From positions 1 through 64,000 of the forward strand of contig CBDFHC010000005.1 in NCBI GenBank assembly GCA_965247585.1: DNA of 64,000 nt, given 5' to 3'. Position 1 is the stretch's first letter. The number at the start of each line of letters is the position of its first letter. The notes under the pieces were generated by a model that searched no databases, was not told the DNA's origin, and worked only from the letters and a program-made list of their open reading frames with translations. This stretch comes from CBDFHC01 sp965247585. GTDB taxonomy: Bacteria; Chloroflexota; Dehalococcoidia; Lucifugimonadales; GCA-2712585. The position numbers and the translations under genes were made by a program. Of the stretch, positions 30,607 to 40,065 are shown in pieces.

Positions 30607-31037
30607 ACTCATTCGGATGCTCAACGTGCGACGAGTTGGCGTTGAACACGCCGAAGAGGTCAAAAACTCACAAGCGCTCAGTGAAAGTGGCGCCGATTGG
30701 GGAGTCGCGGCATAGGACCTTAGTATGAGAAGATCGACTACCTGGCTACCCGTAGAGAGACGGTGGCGTGAGGCGACGGTGAGATTGAAGAGCTTCAGGC
30801 TGGCCGTTGGGCGGGCTGGGTCTGCCACGACTGTTTATCCTTTCGTCGATTGGGCGGTTCCAGCTTGATGGCGGCATCTGGAGCTGGGTCTCACAATCTT
30901 GGCTACTGCGGCGCAGATGTAGGCCAAGGCGCCCATCTCAACGTTTCCAATTGATGTTGCCCTTACCCGATTGTGAGGCGCTCAGGCGGCAGATCCGGCA
31001 CAACCGGTAGTATTCCATAGACCATCTATGAGCCTCT

Positions 31038-31190
31038 TCTTACCCCAAAAGAGACCAAAAGGATGCCAGGAGACCACCTGAAAGGGTGGTTTTTTGTTTG
31101 GGTCCGGCGCCAGAGCGCCCGCAAGAGGGTGTCCACTGGATGGTGAAGACAGGGCTGGTACCGGCTGTGACCCCAATGGGTTAGCCAGCC
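31038..31190. repeat. Terminator-bearing repeat, copy 2
   Basis: It matches 18190-18350 over about 150 bases with small changes. No tRNA or other gene is seen just upstream. Confidence 0.7.
31073..31096 (+). terminator. Hairpin with T-run inside the repeat
   Basis: ACCACC (31073-31078) and GGTGGT (31085-31090) enclose TGAAAG, followed by a run of T. It resembles the terminator after tRNA-Pro. Confidence 0.7.
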
Positions 31191-31399
31191 CGACAACAGT
31201 TCGCTTAGCCGGCCGGAGTTGTCCTTGCCGCGATGGCATTGGAGCAGCACCAAGGATGCAAAGTAAAGTTGGGTTTCCTGGTCTCCTTAGAGCGCCTCAT
31301 TCCGGGTTGACCTTTTGGGTCCTGTGGGATAGGGGTTTGCTACAGATGAGCGGGAATAGGAGGGGATCAGCCATGGAGGATGGCACCGCCACTCCGAAG

Positions 31400-31520
31400 G
31401 ACTGCGAATCACGGGTTGGTGGTGCCCACCATCCCGCCCAGTTAGGTTTTTAAGGGTATTTTCTGCGGGACACCCTCAGAATCCCGCCAGAGAGGGTATG
31501 CCCTCTCTGGACTCTCCCTT
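31400..31520. repeat. Three-hairpin repeat A
   Basis: Hairpin 1 TGGTGG-TGC-CCACCA. Hairpin 2 has one mismatch (CTGCGGG against CCCTCAG). Hairpin 3 CCAGAGAGGG...CCCTCTCTGG is a 10-bp stem. Confidence 0.8.
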
Positions 31521-31948
31521 TGGTTGGTGTTGATTGTGCGCTGGGAGCACCTTTACAAAGGGAGGCGAGTAGCTATTTTCGAGGCAATCAGGCATGTAGG
31601 ATGGCGTCGCGAGAGAAGACGGCGTAGACGGTCTGGTAGCCGAGACCAACGACGCCTCAAGCATCCTACGGGCTCCTTGCTGGGCGAGGCCATCCATGGT
31701 TATCGCTGACCTCTTTCCTCTCGTACTCTTAGTCCTTTCTCTGGTATCCTTTCCTTAAGGCGTATGCAGCATCCCACCTTTTCCGGTGGTCACTTTAGCC
31801 CGCAGGAAAGGTACGCCTTCCTATTTCGCCTGAAAATCGTTTTTCCACAGGATTTAACATTAGCTTGGCCCCCAAGGGGGTCACCGCCTGACTTTAATTA
31901 CACACCTATTAAGCTAACCTCAGTTGAAAAGGATGGAGAGTCTGGGAA

Positions 31949-32890
31949 GTGTCAATAATTCTTAGAAAAATCATTACAGCGGTGATGGTAGCCGGGCCCC
32001 TGGTAGGGACCGGGTATGCGGTATTTGCGTCTTGGGACCGCTTCATGGGTTTTACCGACTTGGCCCTGCTAATTGGTTTGTACGCACTAATAGCCCTGGG
32101 AGTGACTGTTGGGTTTCACCGATATTTGACCCACGGAAGCTTTAAAACGAATTGGTTCTTGAAGGCGATACTGACCATCCTAGGGACGATGTCGCTGGAG
32201 GGGTCACCTATTTCCTGGGTTGCCAATCATAGATTGCATCACGCCTACGCTGACCGCCAGGGAGATTTACACAGCCCGCATCTTAGCAATAATCCCGTGA
32301 CAGGATTTATTCATGCTCACTTTTCGTGGTTGTTCGCCGACAGTCAGGCGGACCCAAAGTACTGGGCTGAGGACCTGGGCCGGGACCGTATGATTGTTTT
32401 GATAAGCCGGTATACGCTTTTATGGTGGGTAATTGGATTAATTATCCCGTACTTTATAGGAGGATGGTCCGGCCTCATGTGGGGAGGCTTAGTCCGCATT
32501 TTTCTAACGCATCACGTCACCTGGTCGGTCAATTCAGTGTGCCACATATTCGGCTCAAGGCCATTTAACACTAAGGACCGCAGCACAAACTTCTGGCCAG
32601 TTGGGTTGTTAGCCTTTGGTGAAGGAGGCCACAATACTCATCATGCTTCTCCGAAGTCCGCTCGACATGGTCTCTTTTGGTGGCACTTTGATATGAGTTG
32701 GGTGGTGATTCGGATGCTCGAAAAAACACGGTTAGCGCAAGACGTGTATGTGCAGGAGCCTGTAGTCCTCAAACAAGCTCTCAGAGAACGCGCCGCCGGA
32801 GTACCAGTAGTCCTCAGGCGAAACCTTGCAGGAGGCCCGCTGAAAAAGCAAGTGAAGAGTCTGGCGGGCGGTGTGAAAGCAGGTAGGTAA
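31949..32890 (+). CDS. Acyl-CoA/fatty-acid delta-9 desaturase
   Basis: The product is 313 residues, a membrane di-iron desaturase. The three histidine boxes are HRYLTH (57-62), HRLHH (94-98) and HNTHH in GEGGHNTHHASP. Hydrophobic pairs precede box 1 (LALLIGLYALIALGVTVGFH) and follow box 2 (LLWWVIGLIIPYFIGG). It introduces a cis double bond into saturated acyl chains, adjusting membrane fluidity. The start is GTG at 31949. The preceding 230 bases are AT-richer than the surroundings and contain the palindrome CCCCCAAGGGGG (about 31870), a possible control site. The gene has plainer base composition than its G-rich neighbours, so it may have been acquired. Confidence 0.9.
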   Translation: MSIILRKIITAVMVAGPLVGTGYAVFASWDRFMGFTDLALLIGLYALIALGVTVGFHRYLTHGSFKTNWFLKAILTILGTMSLEGSPISWVANHRLHHAYADRQGDLHSPHLSNNPVTGFIHAHFSWLFADSQADPKYWAEDLGRDRMIVLISRYTLLWWVIGLIIPYFIGGWSGLMWGGLVRIFLTHHVTWSVNSVCHIFGSRPFNTKDRSTNFWPVGLLAFGEGGHNTHHASPKSARHGLFWWHFDMSWVVIRMLEKTRLAQDVYVQEPVVLKQALRERAAGVPVVLRRNLAGGPLKKQVKSLAGGVKAGR

Positions 32891-33060
32891 GACAGGGGAA
32901 CCGCTGATGGAAGCGACACAGGTGCGGGGACGACGCGAGACTTAAGTCTTCATGCTGGGCCTTCATCCGGCAGAGGGCCTTGGGATGAGAGGAGATAGAG
33001 GGACGAAGGTCTATTTGCGAGGGTGCGCGGCAGGTCGATGGGTATTGCCACTACGAAGGA

Positions 33061-33172
33061 CTGCAAATTAGAGGTTGGTGGTTCCCGCCATCCCGCCCAG
33101 TAAGGTTTGGTTTCTGAGGGACACCCTCAGACTCCCGCCAGAGAGGGTTTTCCCTCTCTGGACTCACTCTTA
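33061..33172. repeat. Three-hairpin repeat A
   Basis: Hairpin 1 ggttggtggttcccgcca (one G/T-type change), hairpin 2 CTGAGGG-ACA-CCCTCAG, hairpin 3 CCAGAGAGGG-TTTT-CCCTCTCTGG. Confidence 0.85.
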
Positions 33173-33249
33173 AAAGGCGTCAACAGAGGAGAGGTGATTC
33201 TGTTTTCGAGGGGACCAGCCTTGGCGGCGGGTTTTGGCACCACGAAGGA

Positions 33250-33315
33250 CTGCGAATCACGGGTTGGCGGTGCCCACCCGCCTACCCTAGAAGGTTTTTA
33301 AAAGTATTTTCTGAA
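33250..33315. repeat. Three-hairpin repeat A, truncated
   Basis: Only hairpin 1 (gggttggcggtgcccaccc) and the following spacer are kept; the copy stops in the left arm of hairpin 2 just before the hydrolase gene. Confidence 0.6.
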
Positions 33316-33343
33316 ATGAGGCAACAGCAACGGGAGGTACCCC

Positions 33344-34147
33344 ATGCCGTACGTTGAGACCCCGGACGGGGTGCCGATTTACTACGTAGACGAAGGGCCA
33401 CGGAGGGATGATGCGGTCTTTCTGATACACGGGGAACCGTTCAACTCCCGGTGTTGGGAGAGGAATATCCCCTATCTGTCCGGCAGCTTTCGAGTGGTGG
33501 CGATGGATGTGAGGGGGCGGGGTGAGTCAGGGAAAACGGATGAGGGGCACAACTTCTCGCAATATGCCCGGGACTTCAGGCACATGCTGGATGCGCTGGA
33601 GCTGAGGAGGGTAGTGGCGGTGGGATGGTCGATGGGAGGGGCGGTGGTGTGGGACTACATGCAGCAGTTTGGAGAGGAACGAATAGCGGGGTCCGTGAAT
33701 GTGGACCAGAGGCCGTACCGGTACGTCTCTGAGGAGGACTTCAAGCGCAGGATGAACGAGATTCGGAAGCGGCGACTTTGGTATCACAAGGAGATTATCA
33801 GGGAGTACCTGGGACCAGAGTTCGCGGTGGCGGAACGGGAGGAGGCGGTGGCGATGATGGCCTATGAGTGTATGAAGACGCCGACTTCGGCGTACATCTC
33901 GCTGATGACGGATTCCTACTACTCGGACTACCGGCCGTTTTTGTGCAAGGTGAAGACGCCGAGCCGGCTTTTCTGGGGACGGTACGGATTCGTTGACGCG
34001 GAGTTGGCGGAGGAGATGTGCAGGGCGATGGCAAACTGTCGACCAGTGTTCTTTGAGCACAGCGGCCATCTGATGCCGTGGACGGAGAATGACCGGTTCA
34101 ACCAGGAGGTGGAGGGCTTCGCGGAGGAGGTGCTGGGAGGGGGGTGA
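33344..34147 (+). CDS. Alpha/beta hydrolase
   Basis: The product is 267 residues. The nucleophile S96 is in GWSMGG, the oxyanion segment HGEPFNSRCW is at 29-38, and the catalytic His is in FEHSGHLMPWTE near residue 245. The acid may be the Asp in RYGFVDAELA. The cap region (residues 130-200) is rich in charged residues. It is soluble, with substrate unknown; epoxide hydrolase, lactonase and esterase are all possible. A GGAGG site precedes the ATG by eight bases. It resembles the 26428 hydrolase only in fold. Confidence 0.85.
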   Translation: MPYVETPDGVPIYYVDEGPRRDDAVFLIHGEPFNSRCWERNIPYLSGSFRVVAMDVRGRGESGKTDEGHNFSQYARDFRHMLDALELRRVVAVGWSMGGAVVWDYMQQFGEERIAGSVNVDQRPYRYVSEEDFKRRMNEIRKRRLWYHKEIIREYLGPEFAVAEREEAVAMMAYECMKTPTSAYISLMTDSYYSDYRPFLCKVKTPSRLFWGRYGFVDAELAEEMCRAMANCRPVFFEHSGHLMPWTENDRFNQEVEGFAEEVLGGG

Positions 34148-34217
34148 GGGTGGGGAAGGGGTGGGGATTGGCAGGTGAGGCGATCAGTGATGGTGATGGG
34201 GCTGGCAACCACGAAGG

Positions 34218-34330
34218 AATCCAAATTAGAGGTTGGTGGTTCCCACCATCCCGCCCAGTAGGGTGTGATTTCTGAGGGACACCCTCAGTCTCCCGCCAGA
34301 GAGGGTTTTTCCTCTCTGGACTCACCCTTT
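34218..34330. repeat. Three-hairpin repeat A
   Basis: All three stems are intact: TGGTGG/CCACCA, CTGAGGG/CCCTCAG, CCAGAGAGG/CCTCTCTGG. Confidence 0.85.
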
Positions 34331-34395
34331 GGGATCAGCGCGTTGGAGGCGGGGGTAGGGTATGCAAGATGATGGGTATTGGCACCAGGAAGGAT

Positions 34396-34508
34396 TCCAC
34401 ATTTGACGTTGGTGGTTCCCACCGTCCCGCCCAGTAGGGTTTGACTTCTGAGGGACACCCTCAGACTCCCGCCAGAGAGGGTTTTCCCTCTCTGGGCTCA
34501 CTCTTTGG
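34396..34508. repeat. Three-hairpin repeat A
   Basis: Hairpin 1 reads ttggtggttcccaccg, hairpin 2 CTGAGGG-ACA-CCCTCAG, hairpin 3 CCAGAGAGGG-TTTT-CCCTCTCTGG. It is 180 bases from the previous copy, so the two form a short tandem. Confidence 0.85.
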
Positions 34509-34560
34509 GACAAGCGGGTTGGAGGCGAGGATAGGGTGATATAGGCCCAATGCCAGGGGG

Positions 34561-35472
34561 CTACATCATGGAATCGATGAGCTTGCGGCCCTGGTCTTCG
34601 GTGAGGCCCAAGGGACGATGGGCCAAGGGGCCGCCCTCTGCCAGGACGGGCTCCATCTGGGTGAGGTCAGGCCGGTCTTTGACCTGGAAGAATAGGCCGA
34701 CGTAGATTTCGTCACCCCAGAGCATGGCTTTTTCGCAGGCGGACTTCCAATCAGATGTGTCATGGCCTTCGTCTTCGAGCTTCTTGGTGCGCTGCTTGAA
34801 GAACTGGTGGTCGTTCACGCGGTTGAAGGTGACGCAGGGGCTGAAGATGTCAATGAGGGCGAAACCCTTGTGCCGGATGGCTTGTTCCATCAGCCCTGTA
34901 AGGTGGCGGACGTCACTGCTGTAGGCGCGGGCGACGAAGGTGGCGCCGTTCATGATGGCGGACGTGATGGGATTGACGGGCATTTCTACGCTACCGAAGG
35001 GGGTGCTCTTGGTCTTCATGCCGAGGGTGCTGGTGGGGGAGACCTGGCCGGTGGTGAGGCCGTAGATCTGGTTGTTCATGACGATGTAGGTGAGGTCAAT
35101 GTTGCGACGGGCGGTGTGGGTGAAGTGGTTGCCGCCAATGCCGTAGCCGTCACCGTCACCGCCTGTGACGATGACGGTAAGGTCATGGTTGGCGAGCTTG
35201 GCGCCGGTGGCCACGGCCAAGGCACGGCCATGGAGGGTGTGCATGCCGTAGGAGCTAAGGTAGCCAGGGAGGTTAGAGGAGCAGCCGATGCCGCTGACGG
35301 CGAGTACCTCATGGGGCTTGAGGCCCACTTGGGCGCAGGCGCGCTGGAGGGCGTTGAGGACGCCAAAATCTCCACAGCCCGGGCACCAATCAGGGTCAAT
35401 AGGGCCTTTAAAATCCTTGGCGGTAACCTGGGCTTCTGGCTGACCCTCAGCGACTTCGGTTTTGGTTGCCAT
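34561..35472 (-). CDS. korB: 2-oxoacid:ferredoxin oxidoreductase, beta subunit
   Basis: The product is 303 residues. CPGCG in DPDWCPGCGDFGVLNALQRA opens the thiamine-diphosphate domain, and GDGDGYGIGGNHFTH with NNQIYGLTTGQVSPTS is the ThDP/Mg site. It pairs with the alpha subunit encoded 12 bases upstream to oxidise a 2-oxoacid (2-oxoglutarate by family likeness) to acyl-CoA, reducing ferredoxin in the cytosol. The C-terminal region VNDHQFFKQRTKKLEDEGHD is typical for KorB. No ferredoxin-type subunit is next to it, as is usual for the two-subunit kind. Confidence 0.9.
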   Translation of the reverse strand: MATKTEVAEGQPEAQVTAKDFKGPIDPDWCPGCGDFGVLNALQRACAQVGLKPHEVLAVSGIGCSSNLPGYLSSYGMHTLHGRALAVATGAKLANHDLTVIVTGGDGDGYGIGGNHFTHTARRNIDLTYIVMNNQIYGLTTGQVSPTSTLGMKTKSTPFGSVEMPVNPITSAIMNGATFVARAYSSDVRHLTGLMEQAIRHKGFALIDIFSPCVTFNRVNDHQFFKQRTKKLEDEGHDTSDWKSACEKAMLWGDEIYVGLFFQVKDRPDLTQMEPVLAEGGPLAHRPLGLTEDQGRKLIDSMM

Positions 35473-35484
35473 GTTTGTACCTCT

Positions 35485-37263
35485 TTAGACGATAATTTCG
35501 TGAACGGGGACGTAGTGGTTTGTCTTGCCGGCCAACTGAGCCAGGACGCCGTCCACGATATGGTGGGGCATGAAGGGCTCCCCATCATATTTGCGGATGT
35601 GGCCGTCAATGGAAAGGCCGGTCTCGCTACGCAGGTAGCGGTAGAACTGCCCTGAATAGTTGTTTTCTACGATGATGGTGCGCTGTGCGCTGTTGACGAT
35701 GTTGGTGATCTCATCAGCGTGGAAGGGTACGATCCAGTCTATGGCAAGCTGGTTGGCGACGACGCCCTGTTTCGCAAGCTGCTGGATGGCCTCTTTGATG
35801 ACACCGGCGGTGGAGCCCCAGCCAATGAGGGTGACCTGGGCATCTTCCGGTCCCTCCAACTGGGGTGGAGCGATGTCCTTTAGGGCGGCGGTGAATTTGC
35901 GGGCGCGCTTTTCCACCATTCTCTGCCGCTTGTGCGGGTGGGTGAACTCGTCACTAAGAAGGGTAGAGTCCTCGTCGTGCTCATCCGTGGCGACGACGTG
36001 GGCATAACCTGCGAGGCCGGGAAGGGCGCGGGGGGAGATGCCGGACTCGGTGTCAAGGTAGCGCTTGTAGCCGTCAGTGGGGGAGGGCTGTGAGATAAGG
36101 GCGCCGCGGTCTATGTTGGGGTGGAGGTTGACGAGATCAGGGTCGAAGCTGAAGCGGCCCTCGGAGATGAGGAGGTCCGAGATGACGATGCCGGGGCATT
36201 GGTATTTGTCAGTGAGGTTGAAGAGCTCCGGGATGGAGTTGTAGGCGTCCAAGGCGTCTTTGGGGGCGACGATGAAGCGCTGGAAGTCTCCCTGGCTGGC
36301 GCCGAGGACCTGCCAAAGGTCACCCTGCTCGGTTTTGGTGGGTACGCCGGTGGAAGGGCCTGCGCGCTGAACGTCTACGAAAACGGCGGGGACCTCCATC
36401 ATACCGGCGCTGCCGATGGCCTCGGTCATGAGGGCGAATCCGCCGCCGGAGGTGGCGCACATGGAGCGGGTACCGGAATGGGCGGCGCCGATGACCATGT
36501 TGGCGACGCCGATTTCGTCCTCGACCTGGCGGACCATGATGCCCAGGGCCTGGGAGTTCTGGGCCATCCAGTGGAGGACACCGGAGGCGGGGCTCATGGG
36601 GTAGGCGGCGTAGAATTTGACGCCGGCGGCGGCGGCGGCCATGGCGATGGCATCGTTGCCGGACCAGACGCCGAGGGGCTTGGGGCCGGTGGGGAGGGGG
36701 TCAGGAAAGGGCTCGAACTGGGAATTGGCGAGATCGAAGCCGGCGCGGGCCACGCCAATGTTCTCGTCGACGACTTCCTGGCCCTGGCGCTGGAAGCGTA
36801 GGGCGAGGCTGTCCGACAGGTCTTCGAAGCTAAGACCCAAGAGGGAGACGATGGCGCCGAGGGCGACGGTGTTTTGCATGAGGCGGTTGCGGCTTTTGGT
36901 GAGCTCCGAGACTGGGATGGGGCAGAGTTGGACGCCGGGAGCGGGGTCACCGGGTTTGATGGTGTCACTGTTGAAGACGACGCAGCTGCCCGGGCCCATG
37001 AGGTGGAGGTGGCGGTCCATGGTGTCCTGGTTGAGGCAGTGGAGGAGGTCCAGTTTGTCTCCGTGGCTGAGGATCTCTTGTTGGGCGATGCGGATGGTGA
37101 GGAAGATGTGCCCGCCGCGGATGATGGACTGGTAGGCGTTGTAGGTGTTGAGGTGGAGGCCACGGCGGACGAGGATGCGGGCAAGGATATCGCCCGGGGT
37201 GGCGATGCCCTGACCGGCTTCACCGCCGATGGCGAGCGCGAAATCATAGGTGCCGGACCTCAT
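35485..37263 (-). CDS. korA: 2-oxoacid:ferredoxin oxidoreductase, fused gamma-alpha subunit
   Basis: The product is 592 residues. The N-terminal gamma domain (about 1-190) starts YDFALAIGGEAGQGIATPGD and holds RGGHIFLTIRIA. The alpha domain follows from about 215 (NDAIAMAAAAAGVKFYAAYP and MSPASGVLHWMAQNSQALGI, QVEDEIGVANMVIGAAHSG). The C-terminal transketolase-like part ends VENNYSGQFYRYLRSETGLS. This gamma-alpha fusion is the standard KorA build. A good ribosome site AAAGGAG stands seven bases before the ATG. It is transcribed with korB. Confidence 0.9.
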   Translation of the reverse strand: MRSGTYDFALAIGGEAGQGIATPGDILARILVRRGLHLNTYNAYQSIIRGGHIFLTIRIAQQEILSHGDKLDLLHCLNQDTMDRHLHLMGPGSCVVFNSDTIKPGDPAPGVQLCPIPVSELTKSRNRLMQNTVALGAIVSLLGLSFEDLSDSLALRFQRQGQEVVDENIGVARAGFDLANSQFEPFPDPLPTGPKPLGVWSGNDAIAMAAAAAGVKFYAAYPMSPASGVLHWMAQNSQALGIMVRQVEDEIGVANMVIGAAHSGTRSMCATSGGGFALMTEAIGSAGMMEVPAVFVDVQRAGPSTGVPTKTEQGDLWQVLGASQGDFQRFIVAPKDALDAYNSIPELFNLTDKYQCPGIVISDLLISEGRFSFDPDLVNLHPNIDRGALISQPSPTDGYKRYLDTESGISPRALPGLAGYAHVVATDEHDEDSTLLSDEFTHPHKRQRMVEKRARKFTAALKDIAPPQLEGPEDAQVTLIGWGSTAGVIKEAIQQLAKQGVVANQLAIDWIVPFHADEITNIVNSAQRTIIVENNYSGQFYRYLRSETGLSIDGHIRKYDGEPFMPHHIVDGVLAQLAGKTNHYVPVHEIIV

Positions 37264-37569
37264 TGAGCAACTCCTTTGAACTCGTGTACGGGTGTAGCGT
37301 CAATATAAGGCAGGAAGGGTGTTCCACCTTCGCCGCGGGACTGAGGCGAGAGGCGTTGGGCCAGGAGCGGCCGGGGTAGGAAAAGGGGTAGCTCCCGTGG
37401 TTGGTGTCTGATATTCAAAGCTAGAAACGTAATATTGCTATTCTACAGCGGAATCCGACAAAACAATAGCGTTCATGATGTGGGGATTTAGCTTTGGTAG
37501 GAGGTTGCTAGTAGCCATGAGTGGCTATTGTGAAGGCGGGCCGGTAATGGCGGCAGGTATGGCTTCTGC

Positions 37570-38897
37570 AGAGGGTTGGGAATCACAGGCTGGTGGTTCC
37601 CACCATCCCGCCCAGGAAGGCCTTGTTTCTGAGGGACACCCTCAGGCTCCCGGCAGAAGCGCTGTGCCCCTCTGCACTCCCCCTTTACAAGCGTCTTTCT
37701 AGCTAGGAGGAGTCTGGCCATGGCGGAGGGTATCCGCACTACGAAGGGCTCCAATTCAGAGGTTGGTGGTTCCCACCATCCCGCCCAGGAAGGTCTTGTT
37801 TCTGAGGGACACCCTCAGGCTCCCGGCAGAAGCGCTGTGCCCCTCTGCACTCCCCCTTTACAAGCGTGATTCTGGATAGGAGGAGTCTGGCCATGGCGGA
37901 GGGTATCCGCACTACGAAGGGCCCCAATTCAGAGGTTGGTGGTTCCCACCATCCCGCCCAGGAAGGTCTTGTTTCTGAGGGACACCCTCAGGCTCCCGGC
38001 AGAAGCGCTGTGCCCCTCTGCACTCCCCCTCTACAAGCGTGCTTCTGGATAGGAGGAGTCTGGCCATGGCGGAGGGTATCCGCACTACGAAAGGCTCCAA
38101 TCCAGAGGTTGGTGGTTCCCACCATCCCGCCCAGGAAGGTCTTGTTTCTGAGGGACACCCTCAGGCTCCCGGCAGAAGCGCTGTGCCCCTCTGCACTCCC
38201 CCTTTACAAGCGTGATTCTGGATAGGAGGAGTCTGGCCATGGCGGAGGGTATCCGCACTACGAAGGGCCCCAATTCAGAGGTTGGTGGTTCCCACCATCC
38301 CGCCCAGGAAGGTCTTGTTTCTGAGGGACACCCTCAGGCTCCCGGCAGAAGCGCTGTGCCCGTCTGCACTCCCCCTCTACAAGCGTGCTTCTGGATAGGA
38401 GGAGTCTGGCCATGGCGGAGGGTATCCGCACTACGAAAGGCTCCAATCCAGAGGTTGGTGGTTCCCACCATCCCGCCCAGTAAGGTCTTGTTTCTGAGGG
38501 ACACCCTCAGGCTCCCGGCAGAAGCGCTGTGCCCCTCTGCACTCCCCCTTTACAAGCGTCTTTCTAGCTAGGAGGAGTCTGGCCATGGCGGAGGGTATCC
38601 GCACTACGAAGGGCTCCAATTCAGAGGTTGGTGGTTCCCACCATCCCGCCCAGGAAGGTCTTGTTTCTGAGGGACACCCTCAGGCTCCCGGCAGAAGCGC
38701 TGTGCCCCTCTGCACTCCCCCTTTACAAGCGTGATTCTGGATAGGAGGAGTCTGGCCATGGCGGAGGGTATCCGCACTACGAAGGGCTCCAATTCAGAGG
38801 TTGGTGGTTCCCACCATCCCGCCCAGTAAGGTCTTGTTTCTGAGGGACACCCTCAGACTTCCGGCAGAAGCGCTGTGCCCCTCTGCACTCCCCCTCG
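37570..38897. repeat. Tandem array of eight repeat-A units, period 173 bp
   Basis: Hairpin 1 (ggctggtggttcccacc or ggttggtggttcccacc) begins near 37588, 37761, 37934, 38107, 38280, 38453, 38626 and 38799. The unit carries a conserved tail gataggaggagtctggcc, atggcggagggtatccgcac. Units differ by a few bases and show alternating variants (tttctagctagg or ttctggatagg). The array fills most of the gap between korA and the TlpA-like gene; 37264-37569 shows nothing else. Translated reading frames inside are artefacts of the repeat. Confidence 0.95.
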
Positions 38898-38932
38898 CAG
38901 GACGTATCCGGTGAGGCGAGACGGAGGAAGAT

Positions 38933-39610
38933 TTACGAGGCGGCGATGAGTTCTTCGATGAGTTCTGCCAGTTTGTCTTCAGTGAGGAGGCCGGTCCAGT
39001 TGTCCATGATTTCGCCGTTGGGCTTGATGAAGACGGTGGTGGGCATGCCCAGGACCCGGTAGTCCTGGACGACCTGGGCATCCTCGGTGCTGCCTGCGGG
39101 GTAGGTTATGTCAAGCTGTTGTAGGAGTTCCTGGCCCTCCTCTCGGCTGCCAAGGAAGACGAAGGGGCCGATATCCAGTCCGAAGAGCACTATGCGGTCG
39201 TTGAACCGGTCGTGGATGCGCTGGAGGTCGGGCATTTCGGCGCGGCAGGGTGGGCAGAGCCCGGCCCAGAAGTTGAGGACGACGGGTTTGCCCTGGTCCA
39301 GGAGCTGGTTGAGGGTCAGGTCCGAAGCGCCGAGGACGTCCTCACCCTGGTAGACGAAGATGGGAAAGTCCTTGGCGCGGTTTTCTACGGTGTCGGAGGA
39401 GTCAGGGGAGGAGGGGGTGGAAGTGGACGCCGAGGCGTCGACGTCAGGAGTAGAGAAGACGGGCATGGTGTCGGCCTCGGACGTTGGGGTAGAGGTGGCC
39501 GCTATGGTGCTTTCGCCGCTGCTGCCGCCACAGGCGGCGAGAAGGAGGGTGGCGGAGAGCACCAGGCCGAGGAGCAGGTAGGGCTTTCGCGGGCGGGGGA
39601 TGATAGTCAT
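38933..39610 (-). CDS. TlpA/ResA-like thiol-disulfide lipoprotein
   Basis: The ATG at 39610 gives 225 residues. A basic start (MTIIPRPRKPY), core LLLGLVLSATLLL and lipobox LAAC show a lipoprotein. A Ser/Thr/Pro/Asp-rich linker leads to a thioredoxin fold with the active site CPPC in VVLNFWAGLCPPCRAEMPDL. The cis-Pro loop is LGMPTTVFIKPNGEI. Such proteins reduce disulfides outside the membrane, often in cytochrome c maturation. No cytochrome gene is adjacent. The longer upstream frame to 39769 covers a repeat and is not coding. Confidence 0.88.
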   Translation of the reverse strand: MTIIPRPRKPYLLLGLVLSATLLLAACGGSSGESTIAATSTPTSEADTMPVFSTPDVDASASTSTPSSPDSSDTVENRAKDFPIFVYQGEDVLGASDLTLNQLLDQGKPVVLNFWAGLCPPCRAEMPDLQRIHDRFNDRIVLFGLDIGPFVFLGSREEGQELLQQLDITYPAGSTEDAQVVQDYRVLGMPTTVFIKPNGEIMDNWTGLLTEDKLAELIEELIAAS

Positions 39611-39661
39611 GGCTTCCTTTCGGCAGCGGCGGCAGGGTGGCGCGGGGAAGGTTTGGGGGGG

Positions 39662-39775
39662 GACGGATTTATATATAAGGGACACCCTCAGACCCCGGGT
39701 CCTGATTGGAATCTGGATCTCGGAACCTAGTCCCTCGTTCTGGGGGGCTTCGCCCCTCTGCACGCCCACTTTTCA
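39662..39775. repeat. Three-hairpin repeat A, diverged
   Basis: The motif agggacaccctcagacccc and a final hairpin GGGGGGCTTCGCCCCTCTGC-like are kept; hairpin 1 is lost. Confidence 0.6.
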
Positions 39776-39894
39776 TCACCCGGTTAGATGCAGAAGGTGA
39801 GGTAGGGTTGCAAAGGGCGAATGAATCCGGCGTTTCCGTATATGTTAGTTGATACGGTGGAATTGGGCTGGAGGTTTCTACCGGGAATAGCAAA

Positions 39895-40003
39895 TCAAAG
39901 GTTGGTGGTGCCCACCCTCGACCGCCCAGTAAGGTTTTAAATTCTGAGGGACACCCGCAGACTCCCGGCAGGGAACCCAGGTTCCCTGCATCTTCCTGTG
40001 GGG
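39895..40003. repeat. Three-hairpin repeat A with alternative hairpin 3
   Basis: Hairpin 3 here is GCAGGGAACC-CA-GGTTCCCTGC (39968-39989), a perfect 10-bp stem of quite different sequence from the GAGAGGG type. Hairpin 1 is TGGTGG-TGC-CCACCC. Confidence 0.85.
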
Positions 40004-40065
40004 CCGGTATTGAATTCACCCAGGAAGCAACTTGTTAAGAGCCAGGCCAGGGTATTTCGAGGGGG

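Noticed and set aside
34561..37263. Complex antisense frames over korAB (up to 297 aa)
   Set aside because: They are mirror frames of GC-rich coding sequence; the minus-strand products have full catalytic motifs.
37488..38792. Series of identical 62-aa minus-strand and 119-aa plus-strand proteins (MEPFVVRIPSAMARLL type)
   Set aside because: They are translations of the 173-bp tandem repeat, with no ribosome sites, and both strands are open because of the palindromes. The same applies to small frames at 42.5-43.2, 58.5-59.9 and 63.2-64 kb.
37570..38897. CRISPR array
   Set aside because: Units are 173 bp with no unique spacers of constant length, and no cas genes are nearby.
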